This document shows, piece after piece, positions 1 through 9,400 of a stretch of 64,000 nucleotides of DNA (within the stretch, counting starts at the first letter, position 1; each line of letters opens with the position of its first letter). Below the pieces are notes generated by a model that saw only the letters and a program-made list of their open reading frames with translations, ran no database searches and was not told the origin of the DNA. The position numbers were made by a program, and so were the translations under genes. Source of the DNA: an uncultured Roseobacter sp. (GTDB lineage Bacteria > Pseudomonadota > Alphaproteobacteria > Rhodobacterales > Rhodobacteraceae). The stretch lies in NCBI GenBank assembly GCA_947488305.1, contig CANKZM010000003.1:62001-126000 (forward strand). The letters are read 5' to 3'.

Positions 1-1134
1 GTGGCAAAGGGGTCGATATTCCACGCGTATAGAATGAAAATCCCAGCACTCACAATCACCGCGCCTTCAAGGAAGGAGAACAGCCCCAGAATACGCCCGG
101 CATTGGCATCTGAGGACTTTCGACGCAGATGCTCACCCCATTCCCGCAGACCAGCGACAACGAAGGGCAACAGGACAAAGGCACCAAAGGAGCGTTTCAT
201 CGAATTGGCTTCCTCCCCAAGCGTTCCGGAGAGATAGCCACGTGCCTCCACCAATATCTGCAAGACCTGCAAGATGATATAAACCACCGGCCAGAAAGCC
301 GCGAAACTGCGCACGACCAGACCCGGCGCGTCACGGTCAGAGGCGAAGCCAAGAATAATCAGTTTCCCAACCGGTTTGCGGATGGCGAAAAAGAAAACAG
401 AGAGCGCAAGACCACTGATAAGCCGGGCCACGATGGCGAACATGGCGCCGCTTTCACCGGCATCCACAACAGAGATCACGAATTCCAAAGAAATCGATAC
501 GATCGCGACAACAACGAGCATAAGTGACAGGGCCCGCGAAACCTGAGACGCTTCGCTGTCTGACAAACCCGTGGCACGCCGTTCGGGTGCTCCCGGAGCC
601 GTCAACGTCCCAATGATCGTGTACCAGGCACGCACGAGCATTGTTGTACCCAGAAGGGCGAGACCAAGTTCCATTGCTTCGCTGCCTTGTGCAAAGGCAA
701 TTGAATACCCAATTCGCACAAGGATCAGGAAGCCTATCAGGCGCAAAACCATCCGAAAGGCAAAGCGCATCGCGGCCCCTGTGCGTGCAAGCCCGTCTGA
801 GGGATCAACTGCGGCGCTCACGCCCTTCCCGCCCACCATGGCGGACACGAAACGCTCGATCACCCATGCGGCGACCAGAATGGCGGCAGAAATAATCAGC
901 GCGGTGAATACGCCCATGCCGCTATTTGCCGCGAACCCGTCAAACCAGTTCGTAATCTGTTGGGGCAACGCGGAACTTGCATTGGCAGCTTCAAAGAAGA
1001 GGTCCTCATTGCTAGGACCGGCCTCGTTGCCACTGACGATTGCAGCATCTTCGGGTAATTGCTCCGTGATGCGTTCAAGTGTTTCAGCGGCATTGTCCCC
1101 CGATACCGTGATCTGAATAGTTGTTTCGCTCATT
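1..1134 (-). CDS. Multi-pass inner-membrane protein, N-terminal 378 residues; possible MscS-type mechanosensitive channel (cut by window edge)
   Basis: An uninterrupted leftward frame starts MSETTIQITVSG at 1134 and is still open at base 1, so the C-terminal part lies outside the window. The first 70 residues are polar. Several hydrophobic spans follow, near residues 75-95, 125-150, 155-175, 200-225, 230-250, 275-295, 315-330 and 350-370. This layout, a soluble N-terminus followed by many helices, suits the membrane platform of large MscS-family channels, whose pore domain would come next and is not visible. The identity is therefore inference. That the frame is coding is well supported by codon pattern and hydrophobicity. 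Only antisense shadows compete with it on the other strand. No strong Shine-Dalgarno sequence is visible. Confidence 0.72.
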
Positions 1135-1157
1135 TTTTGGTCTCTGTCTTTCTTGAA

Positions 1158-1349
1158 TTAGCAGCGCTCAGGAACAACGCCCCTATGCTGCAGGTCGAAT
1201 ACAAACCCATCTGTCACACTTGAAAACTCTTGCACCGGGCTATGGGATACACTGTTGCCAGCAATATCGCCACAGGTGATTGCGCACCACTGCCTGATTG
1301 CGGGCAAAGGTCGTTTGCTGGATTGGCGCGCCCTCACGCCGGACCTCAT
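1158..1349 (-). CDS. Possible 63-residue hypothetical protein
   Basis: A short frame starts MRSGVRARQSS 10 bases after the stop of the upstream hydrolase on the same strand and ends PERC before TAA. It holds three cysteines (about residues 22, 26 and 63) and no membrane segment. It fills most of the roughly 225-base gap between the hydrolase and the truncated membrane-protein gene. The ribosome site is weak (GAG about 9 bases upstream). I do not recognise it. It may be a real downstream member of the hydrolase transcript or chance. Confidence 0.25.
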   Translation of the reverse strand: MRSGVRARQSSKRPLPAIRQWCAITCGDIAGNSVSHSPVQEFSSVTDGFVFDLQHRGVVPERC

Positions 1350-1359
1350 TTGATCGCGC

Positions 1360-2841
1360 TCAAATCCCGAAAAGCGGCGTACTGGCCGCAATGGACCACG
1401 CAAGCACAATGCCCAACGCCAGCCCAGCTGCTTCCGGTCCGGCACGACGCGCAATGGCCCGCGCCATCGTCCCATAGACCCCGTAGAACAGTATCATGAC
1501 CGGCAGGACGCTGAACGACAGGCCCATGCTTTGCGGCGAAAGCGCCATCGCACCCGCCAAAGCGACGACAGGCACCACACGGGCTGCGATCCTCCGCCAT
1601 AAGCTGGCACCTCTGACCAGCAAACGATCAGAAAGCGCAAAAGGCACCGTTCCGACCAACAATGCCAACATCACCCCGGCACGCGGGCCAACGGGAACGA
1701 ACGCTGCGCCATATCGATCAAGAGCCATTGCGAACCCACCCAAGGCCCAGAGGATCAGGAAAAGACCCGCAAAGTACCTCGGTCTTTGCGGCCTGACGCC
1801 CGCCCGCCAAAGAATTGCCAACGCCACGCCCCCCCAAACAGAAAAGAACAGGGTGAGGCTGCCAAATGCGGCAAAACCAAAGAGAACACCCCGGGTCGCG
1901 ATTGCGACGGCTATTGCCGGGACTACCGGCAAGGTAATCGCCAACAAGAAAGTAGAAAGCCGCACCTGCTCTGATCGGACGGTGTTCATGGGGAGTAAAT
2001 GGCTCAAAGGCCAAATCAGAACGGAGATAGCAGTCAGCAACAGCGCTATCTGAACACCGCGCGGTTGCGGGGGCGTCTCTCGCTCGATCGTCAATGCCGC
2101 CTGCAGCCAGTTCCGCGTTTCCTGCATGGTGGCTGGTGAAAACAACACCGCCACATGTTCTGTCCGGGGCACGGAAACCGCACGGCGCAGAACAGCACCG
2201 TTTTTTGCTGTTTCTCCTTCTGTGGCAGCTTCATCAACCTGCGCAAGCACACGTAGCCCGAAGTCTCGCAATCTGCCCTCCCATTCCCCCGAGAGAATCA
2301 AAAGCCGCTCGGGAAAACTGGCTGTCACCGCATCGGAATACATCGAGATTGCCACAATCGCAGCGACATCCGGCATGTCCCTTGCCGCTCTGACGACGAC
2401 ATCCGTCGCCATCGAGTGACCCAGCAATGCCATGGGACCGGTTTGGCCCAAGTGCTCCTTCACAGCTTTGGTTGCCAATTGAGTTTGCTCGATCAGTTGT
2501 TGGGTTGTGCCTTCGATCCGCGTAACGTCGGGGGACAGTTTTTCAGGGTTACGACCATGGCCATAAAAATCGAAGGCGGCCACCGTAAAACCCGCGCGCG
2601 CAAGATCGCGGGAAATATACTGCATCATTTGCCGAGAGCCGGCGAACCCGTGGGTGACGACAACGAGCGGGCCATTGGACACTATTGGGTCAGAATAGAT
2701 CGACACTCGCCCGACCTGTGTCTCAATCTGTTGCTCGACAACGGTCGAGCGCTCACTTTCCAGCTGCCATACACAGACGACCAGAACCACAGCTGAAAGG
2801 ATCCAAAGCGTCCATTTGCTCAACGTCAGCAGCTTGCGCAT
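1360..2841 (-). CDS. Alpha/beta hydrolase fused to a C-terminal multi-helix membrane domain
   Basis: A 493-residue protein. A membrane anchor lies at residues 9-26. A soluble alpha/beta-hydrolase domain at about 55-255 has the oxyanion motif THGFAG (63-68), the nucleophile elbow GHSM (Ser143) and a late histidine (His229, in TEHVAV) as the likely catalytic base. Glu186 in LSGEWEG is a possible acid. From about residue 264 to the end there are six or seven hydrophobic spans. The N-terminal domain suggests a serine esterase or lipase-like enzyme facing the periplasm, which is an inference from the anchor. The substrate is unknown. A hydrolase domain followed by such a long membrane domain is not a layout I can match to a named family. 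It diverges from the gene at 2930. Confidence 0.85.
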   Translation of the reverse strand: MRKLLTLSKWTLWILSAVVLVVCVWQLESERSTVVEQQIETQVGRVSIYSDPIVSNGPLVVVTHGFAGSRQMMQYISRDLARAGFTVAAFDFYGHGRNPEKLSPDVTRIEGTTQQLIEQTQLATKAVKEHLGQTGPMALLGHSMATDVVVRAARDMPDVAAIVAISMYSDAVTASFPERLLILSGEWEGRLRDFGLRVLAQVDEAATEGETAKNGAVLRRAVSVPRTEHVAVLFSPATMQETRNWLQAALTIERETPPQPRGVQIALLLTAISVLIWPLSHLLPMNTVRSEQVRLSTFLLAITLPVVPAIAVAIATRGVLFGFAAFGSLTLFFSVWGGVALAILWRAGVRPQRPRYFAGLFLILWALGGFAMALDRYGAAFVPVGPRAGVMLALLVGTVPFALSDRLLVRGASLWRRIAARVVPVVALAGAMALSPQSMGLSFSVLPVMILFYGVYGTMARAIARRAGPEAAGLALGIVLAWSIAASTPLFGI

Positions 2842-2929
2842 CGTCTACCCGCCCAGTCCGCATGCCTGCCACGCCACCACGTCCTCGACGCAGCACCGCA
2901 AGCGCACTAGGTATCGCGTTGGAGGAACC

Positions 2930-3643
2930 ATGTTCATTGTAAGCCCTTCTACACTCTACAACAGCAATGCGCTCGAAACCCGAACCGTGCCCAAAAGAAT
3001 GATAGGGCGGATTTCGCTGATTCCACGCCAAGGTGCAACGCCACGGATGATCGCGCGTCTCATCTTCGAAGTGCAGGTGCTGCGGTACCTCATCGCGTTA
3101 CTGCCCTTTGTCATCGCCATGTTCATCTGGCCTGACCTCGCGCTTCCTATTTCCCAGGCGCCGATACCGATGCTCTTGCTGATCTTCTTTGTCGAAACGC
3201 GCGTTCTGACGATAACGCGCGAAAAACGCGATCTTGTGATGACCGAAGATGAAATGGACAGGGTTCTGGACGCGCTGCAATTCAACGCCAAACGTGTTCT
3301 GACCCGCATTGCCGCACGCAAAAAAATAACTTCGGGGCAACTGCTCCTTGTTGTGGAGCAATCCGAACTGGCACGCGTGCCTGCCCTAACTCTGGTGTCG
3401 GTACAAACCGATATAACAAGCGCCAGCGTATTGGACCTGGATGAAACGGAGCGAGCGATGATACGGGATGGTCTGTTCGATACGCGCCTCAGCGAAGCGC
3501 AACTCCATCTCGTTACGCTGCGCACAGGTAAGAACCTGCGCAGTATCGCCGTGGAGACCAGCGAGATTTCGGCTCACGCACGGATGGCAGCCCTTACTCA
3601 GGCAACACCGCCCGCCACTAGCGGCATCGAGGTGACGCAATGA
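2930..3643 (+). CDS. Membrane protein of unknown function upstream of moxR
   Basis: A 237-residue protein. The start ATG at 2930 is chosen because GGAGGA lies just upstream; an in-frame start at 2816 would run back into the divergent hydrolase gene. Two hydrophobic spans lie near residues 53-72 and 76-95 (LIALLPFVIAMFIWP and PIPMLLLIFFVE). A charged, helical soluble tail of about 140 residues follows, ending in a low-complexity stretch. The stop overlaps the moxR start in ATGA, so the two are almost certainly translated together. No family is recognised. By analogy with other MoxR operons it may be a client or membrane partner of the AAA/VWA pair, but that is inference. Confidence 0.82.
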   Translation: MFIVSPSTLYNSNALETRTVPKRMIGRISLIPRQGATPRMIARLIFEVQVLRYLIALLPFVIAMFIWPDLALPISQAPIPMLLLIFFVETRVLTITREKRDLVMTEDEMDRVLDALQFNAKRVLTRIAARKKITSGQLLLVVEQSELARVPALTLVSVQTDITSASVLDLDETERAMIRDGLFDTRLSEAQLHLVTLRTGKNLRSIAVETSEISAHARMAALTQATPPATSGIEVTQ

Positions 3644-4758
3644 CAATTAATGCGGCCTCCCTTTCCGCAGGTGCTAGCCTGGATTTGTTGGAAACCGGAT
3701 GGGCTGCACAATCCAGCGGTGCTTTGACCGCATCGTGGATGTTGCACGGTCGTCCCGGGGTCGGAAAGTCACAGATCGTCCAGCAATTGGCGGATAAGAT
3801 CGGCGCGCGGCTCTTCGATCTGCGATTGACCACCATTGAGCCGCAAGACCTGCGCGGCCTGCCCTATTATGATCATGAAACCCGCAAAACCGTCTGGTAT
3901 CGCCCAGAAGACCTGCCAGATGATCCAACCGAACCTTCCGTATTGTTTTTGGACGAACTGACGGCTGCCTCCCCCTACCTGCAACCCACGGTTTATGGGC
4001 TCTTGCAGGAACGCCGTGTTGGGCAGCACAGGCTCCCTGACAATGTGATGGTGATCGCTGCGGGAAACACCGTGGAAGACGGCGCCATCGCCTACGAGAT
4101 GGGGACCGCGCTCTCCGACAGACTTATCCATGTGCATGTCGTGGCGGACCCAAGCGATTGGCTTGAACGATACGCGGCCCCCAAAGGCCTGGCGCCAGCT
4201 GTCACGGCATTCTTGCGCAGCAGGCCCGATTTGCTGGATACTACCGAGCAAAGCTTGCGAAATGGTGAAGTCATCGCCTGTACCCCGCGCGCCTGGGAGA
4301 GGACTAGCGATATCGTCAAGGCCATTCCACACCGCGCATCGCGCAATGCCATGATCGCGGGCACCTTGGGGGATGCAGTCGCCGCCGAATTTATTGTGAT
4401 CGCTGATGACATAGCCGCTGCGGTTGAGGTGGGTGACCTGTTGCAAGCCAAGGCCTCGGACCGCGCGCAGCTCTTCCCCGACACGTTGCACGGATTGAAT
4501 GCGGTTGTGTTTGGTCTGGTAGGCGCCGCTGAGCCAGAGAACTTGCCGCAGGTCATCGCGACAATGGAACAAATTCGCCATCTCGCGGATCAACGCCCGG
4601 AGGCCGTTTTCAGACAACTCCCGCTGGCAGAACTTTGCGCTTTCGGGTTTGAAATGTTGTTGTCACACGCGCTCAAACAAGGCTGGGAAGAGGCGTTCGC
4701 TCATTCACCTGCCTACGCCAAATATGCAGCCGATCGCGAGGCACAGGGACTTGACTGA
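3640..4758 (+). CDS. MoxR-family AAA+ ATPase
   Basis: A 372-residue AAA+ ATPase of the AAA_5/MoxR type. The Walker A motif GRPGVGKS is at 37-44 and the Walker B motif VLFLDEL at 101-107 (Asp105, Glu106). The stretch LQPTVYGLLQERRVG and the sensor-like IAAGN follow, as in MoxR proteins. MoxR ATPases typically act as chaperones with a VWA-domain partner to mature or insert metal cofactors or to remodel membrane complexes. Here the partner gene follows with an 8-base overlap, and an unknown membrane protein precedes with a 4-base overlap. The three genes read as one operon. The client is unknown. Confidence 0.9.
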   Translation: MTINAASLSAGASLDLLETGWAAQSSGALTASWMLHGRPGVGKSQIVQQLADKIGARLFDLRLTTIEPQDLRGLPYYDHETRKTVWYRPEDLPDDPTEPSVLFLDELTAASPYLQPTVYGLLQERRVGQHRLPDNVMVIAAGNTVEDGAIAYEMGTALSDRLIHVHVVADPSDWLERYAAPKGLAPAVTAFLRSRPDLLDTTEQSLRNGEVIACTPRAWERTSDIVKAIPHRASRNAMIAGTLGDAVAAEFIVIADDIAAAVEVGDLLQAKASDRAQLFPDTLHGLNAVVFGLVGAAEPENLPQVIATMEQIRHLADQRPEAVFRQLPLAELCAFGFEMLLSHALKQGWEEAFAHSPAYAKYAADREAQGLD

Positions 4759-5992
4759 TGGGTCGCTTCACCGTTCGCGCCGTGCCCGGGCCGCACTGGC
4801 GCATTTGCCGGAGGTTGATCCGGCGCTGGCATCGCTTGCACTGTGGTGTGAGGTACGGGACGGGACAGAAACAAAAACGTGCACCTCCAGTGATGTCATT
4901 CATGTGGGAACCGATTTCGAACGGTTGGCGCTTCAAGAGCAGATCGGATTGATCGGTCGTCACGTCCTGCACGTCGCGCTGCGCCACGAATACGCCCTTT
5001 GCGATATGCAGGCGCGCAGGGGTGGGTCTTTCAGCTTGGACACTTACAGCCTTTGCTGCAGCGCCATCGTCAATGAGTACCTTGTCAAAGGGGGGCACGC
5101 GCTCCCCCGGCCAGCCGTCTTGCTGAGCGATCTGCTCGCCGCTGCTCTGGATGAGGACGCAGTATCGACGCCCGATCCGCTATCGTATCTGAATGCTGAC
5201 AAACTCTATTTGCGCTTGATCGGTGGTGGCGGGCAAACACTGGAACGAGCTCAAGCCTTTGCCGACGAAAAGGCGTTTCACCCGGATATACTTCCCGATA
5301 CGCCTGACGCCCTAATGGACCGCAAAGCCCCGGAGTGGAGGGCGCATCTGATCCGCGCCTATCAGGCAAGCGGAGGAGCGGGTCGTGGGATTGGATCGGT
5401 TTTGCGGTCGGCCGGGATTAACATGCAAAGCCGTACGCCTTGGGAAAGGCGCTTGCGTGGGCTGGTGGCTAAGGCCGTCTCCCACAAACCCCGGCAGTCT
5501 TTCCGCCGCCCGCGCGCGGCATGGATCGCGCGGGATGCCGATGCTTTCGATCGCAATGTACCGCGCCCTGTTTTCGAGCCCGCTCAGCTGCGGCAACACC
5601 TGAGACCTAGAATCGTGGTCGGCGTGGATACGTCCGGGTCAGTCACCAGGGAAATATTGGCAATGTTCGCCGCCGAGCTCGTTGGTATCGCGCGCAAGGG
5701 CGGTGCTGAAACCCATGTGCTGTTTTTTGACGAAGAGGTCTACGCTGACGTAATACTTGATGAGTATCGGCCTCAGAGTATCTTTGACCAGATTCTCTTT
5801 CGGCTCGATGGCGGGACTTCTTTTTTGCAGCTCATGACCCGCGCCGAAGCGCTATCACCTTCGGTGATAATCGTTCTGACTGATGGCGCTGGTCACTTCG
5901 GCCAACCACCTGCATCGCGGGTGATCTGGGCCAGCCCGAAACCCATGCCGACACGCCCCCCTTTTGGGGAGGTGCTGGATCTCTCTCAATAG
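4751..5992 (+). CDS. VWA-like / DUF2201-type protein, partner of MoxR
   Basis: A 413-residue protein if read from the TTG at 4751. The ATG at 4758 is in the wrong frame and yields only a 64-residue dead end, and there is no in-frame ATG near. GAGG lies 9 bases before the TTG. Residues about 20-260 resemble the DUF2201 N-terminal putative metallopeptidase domain. Its usual HExxH is replaced by RHVLH (70-74), so metal binding as in the family is doubtful. Residues about 286-413 form a VWA-like domain with the MIDAS motif DTSGS (293-297) and later LTDGAGH. The protein probably works with the upstream MoxR ATPase as substrate adaptor. Confidence 0.85.
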   Translation: MTDGSLHRSRRARAALAHLPEVDPALASLALWCEVRDGTETKTCTSSDVIHVGTDFERLALQEQIGLIGRHVLHVALRHEYALCDMQARRGGSFSLDTYSLCCSAIVNEYLVKGGHALPRPAVLLSDLLAAALDEDAVSTPDPLSYLNADKLYLRLIGGGGQTLERAQAFADEKAFHPDILPDTPDALMDRKAPEWRAHLIRAYQASGGAGRGIGSVLRSAGINMQSRTPWERRLRGLVAKAVSHKPRQSFRRPRAAWIARDADAFDRNVPRPVFEPAQLRQHLRPRIVVGVDTSGSVTREILAMFAAELVGIARKGGAETHVLFFDEEVYADVILDEYRPQSIFDQILFRLDGGTSFLQLMTRAEALSPSVIIVLTDGAGHFGQPPASRVIWASPKPMPTRPPFGEVLDLSQ

Positions 5993-6058
5993 GCGTTGCG
6001 GTTTGACCTGCCGGGGCAATACTCGTTAGCCTGTACCTATCACATCTGCGGAGCGGTC

Positions 6059-6454
6059 ATGAGGTTTTCCTGCATACTCCTTTTTGCGTTTTGGCCCGTG
6101 GTATCACTGGCGAACGACCCGGAAGCGCAGGGCAAGCGGCTCTTTGCTTTGCATTGCGCGGCCTGCCATGGTGATGACGCGCGCGGTAGTGGATCCGTCG
6201 GCGCGGCGCTGGAAGAGAACCCAGCCGATCTTACGGTGCTCCAGCGTGACAATGGCGGCACTTTTCCCGTCTTGCGCACGGTTACCAAAATTGATGGGCG
6301 CACCATTGTGAAAGCACACGGTGCGACAATGCCCTTCTACGGCTATTTCTTTAAAGGGCCGGTGGAGACGCTTCATACAGCATCAGGCGACGCGGTTGAA
6401 ACCACGCGCGCCATTGCACAAATCATTACATGGCTAGAGGCTATCCAACGTTAG
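6059..6454 (+). CDS. Small periplasmic c-type cytochrome, one haem
   Basis: A 131-residue protein with a cleavable signal peptide (about residues 1-18, ending VVSLAN). One haem-attachment motif, CAACH, lies at 33-37. Met91 in GATMPFYGYF is a plausible axial ligand. The size fits monohaem class I cytochrome c. The start at 6059 is preferred over an in-frame TTG at 5996 because it gives a clean signal peptide and has GGAG upstream. It lies 66 bases after the VWA gene on the same strand. Its last bases overlap by 4 nt the end of the convergent CheB-CheR gene. The redox partner is unknown. Confidence 0.88.
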   Translation: MRFSCILLFAFWPVVSLANDPEAQGKRLFALHCAACHGDDARGSGSVGAALEENPADLTVLQRDNGGTFPVLRTVTKIDGRTIVKAHGATMPFYGYFFKGPVETLHTASGDAVETTRAIAQIITWLEAIQR

Positions 6455-9400
6455 TTGAGTGCGCGGAACACCCCGATGATCCGGCCAACGTGGCCTGTGG
6501 CGTCCATTCGGGCCAGACCAAAGGATTCGACGGGCACCGTCTCACCACCATCATTTATGATGCGCAACTTGAAATGAAACTGCCCGCCTTCGGTGCGCAC
6601 CCGCTTCAGTTCATCCAGCACTTTTTGACGGTCTTCCGGATGATAAAAGTCCACCCCCTGCGACAGCTTTGGAGCATATTTTGCGGGGTCTTTGCCATGG
6701 ATACGGTAAACTTCGTCAGACCAGTAGAGCGACTCTTCCTGTATATCCAACGACCAAAAGCCGACGTTCGCGAGTTGTTGCAATAGCATCAGCTGTGCCA
6801 ATGCATCTTCGGCCCGATCACGGGTTTCGACCAACTCGGTCACGTTCTGAGCGATCGTGTAGATGGACGGCTCGTCCGACGTTGGTTCGTTAAACAAGAT
6901 GCTCTCTGCACTCAGCCAGATTTTTTCTCCGTCTTTTGGAGATTTCATGCTGACAATCTCGCGCATGTGGCCGTTTTCCGTTTCAAGCAACGTTTCATCG
7001 TGCTTCACGGCGAGGTCGGCGATTTTTCGTGGAACCAATCGGAAATAGTTCGCGCCCTCAGCTTCATGACGGGTCTTGCCCAGAACATTCGCTGACTTCT
7101 CGCTAATCCGCAGGATGGTTCCATCCTGGGCGCGGTTCAGCATATAGAGCTCTCCATGATCAAGGATCATGTCAAGTTCCTGCGCCAGCCCTGGGAATTC
7201 CGACACAACCATCGTCACGCCCTTCATCTGGCCACGCATGTCAAAAAAAGGCGAACAGGTCAGCTTGAAACGCGAGCCGCCCGAATTGAATTCTTTCGCA
7301 ATCGGTTCGCCCAATTTGAGTGTTTCGTTGCAGATCGGCGCAAGCGATGGAAAATTCTCAGGCAGGACACATTGGCTGATGTGAGGGTTCGAAACAGGCC
7401 GCGCCAAGCTGAACATTTTTGCCGCAGCATTCGTCGCCTGCGAAATCTGCAGCGCCGTATCAAGAACCATGATCGACAACGGCGCAGTCTCCAGCACCGA
7501 CATCAGTTCGCCCGTCCGACCGCTCAACTCTGCTGCGGTCACCTGCAATTCCTCATTGACCGTGATCAACTCTTCATTCGTTGACTGCAGTTCCTCGTTG
7601 GAGGTTTCCAATTCCTCGTTGGTTGCCTGCAACTCTTCATTGGTTGATTGCAATTCCTCATTGAGGGATTGAAGCTCCTCGTTGGAGGTTTCAAGTTCCT
7701 CGATGGTTTGTTGGAGTGCTTCGCGCGTTGTGGCGACTTCGTCCTCTAAAAGCCGAATACGATCATCTTCAAAACCAGCGCCTTCATCAAGCGCATCGCT
7801 TTCCGCGACTTTGCCGCGATCGATCTCAACCTCGCTGAACACAACGAGAGCCGCGCGTTCGTTGATGTCTTTGGCAACGATCGGATAAACGTCAAGACGC
7901 ACTTCCGCATCGTCGTTTTCCGCGAGCAAATGCCGAACCCCTGTTCGGTGCTCCGCATGTTTGAGTGCTAAAGTCACAAGGCTGCGGGCCTCCTCGCGGA
8001 ATGGCCGGCGCAGCAAATCAATGTGCATCTTCAGATTGCTGGTCTCGTTCATTTCGATGTAGGCACTGACATTGCCGTAGACCCGCACGATTGCGTAATC
8101 TTCGGTTACCAGCACCGAATTCTTGCCAAGCGCCAACGCCAGCGCCTCAAACATCTGGCGGTCAGTTGAATGGCCGGGAGGCTGGGCAGTCGGCGCAGGT
8201 GTAATCGTACGAGACCGTGGCAGGCTGCGCGGATTGGAAAACGGTGTATTTTCCGAGCGGCTGATCGCACGACGCCGGTAAATATGCGCGGAATTGCTGT
8301 CCTGAATGAACATCTCGTCCGAACCCGCGACGGATTCCGCAGTCCCAAGGAACATCAAAGCGTTTTCAGTCATCGCATAGTGGAACCGTGACATGACCTT
8401 GTGCTGCAACGCATTTCCAAAATAAATCAAAAGGTTACGGCAACAAAGCAATTGAACCTTCTGAAATGGCGGGTCCTGACACACGTTGTGGTCCGAAAAC
8501 AGGATTGCCGAGCGGAGCGAGTCGATTACCCGGATTCCATCGTTTTGTTGGATGAAGTATCGCTCGGCCAGATCTTTCGGAATATCATTAAGTGCCGCCA
8601 ACCCATAGACACCCTTGCGCGCAACCTCGAGCGCGTCTTTGTCGATATCCGTCGCAAAAATCTGAACGTGGTCTTTGAGCTGTATTGACGGTCCACCCAA
8701 AGCTTCTGCCAGCAGTATGGCAATTGAATAGGCTTCCTCACCTGTTGCACATCCTGCGACCCATACCCGAAAAGGTGTCTTCGATTTGTTTTTCAGAACG
8801 GCCGGCAGCAAATCCTTGAGTTGCTCGAATTCGGACTTGTCCCTGAAAAACCGGGTCACGGAGATCAGCAGATCCTTGAACAAGGCATCGACAGCATTTG
8901 GGTTGACCCGGCAGAACTGCGTGTATTCCTCGTGGCTCTCAATACCAAGCGCCACCATGCGCCGTTCGATCCTGCGGTTGATCGTGGTCTGCTTGTATTC
9001 GCGAAAGTCGACGCGTGTTCGGGCAAGCAGGATCTGCAACAGGTCTGACGACGGACTGGTCTCTGACGATTCCTGACGAAAGGCGTCGAAATCTCGTGCT
9101 GACGTCAGGATTTTCTGTAGATGCGTGCCGATCTCAAACGGGCGCAGGACCAAATCCACGCATCCCGTCTGCATGGCGGCCATGGGCATCCCATCATACT
9201 TGGCACTTTCCGTGTCCTGGGCAATGGTAATACCGCCCGCTTCCCGAATGGCCTGCACACCATACGCGCCGTCACTTCCTGTACCAGACAGGATAATGGC
9301 CATAGAGTTCTCACCGTGTTTGTCAGCCAAACTAAGCAGAAACCGGTCGACAGAGGGTTTGGGGGAGGCCACTTCAAGGCTTGGGTCGACGAGGCAAAGT

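Noticed and set aside
571-1116. 181-codon plus-strand frame at the left edge
   Set aside because: The minus strand carries a coherent membrane protein over the full stretch 1-1134; the plus frame lacks protein-like composition.
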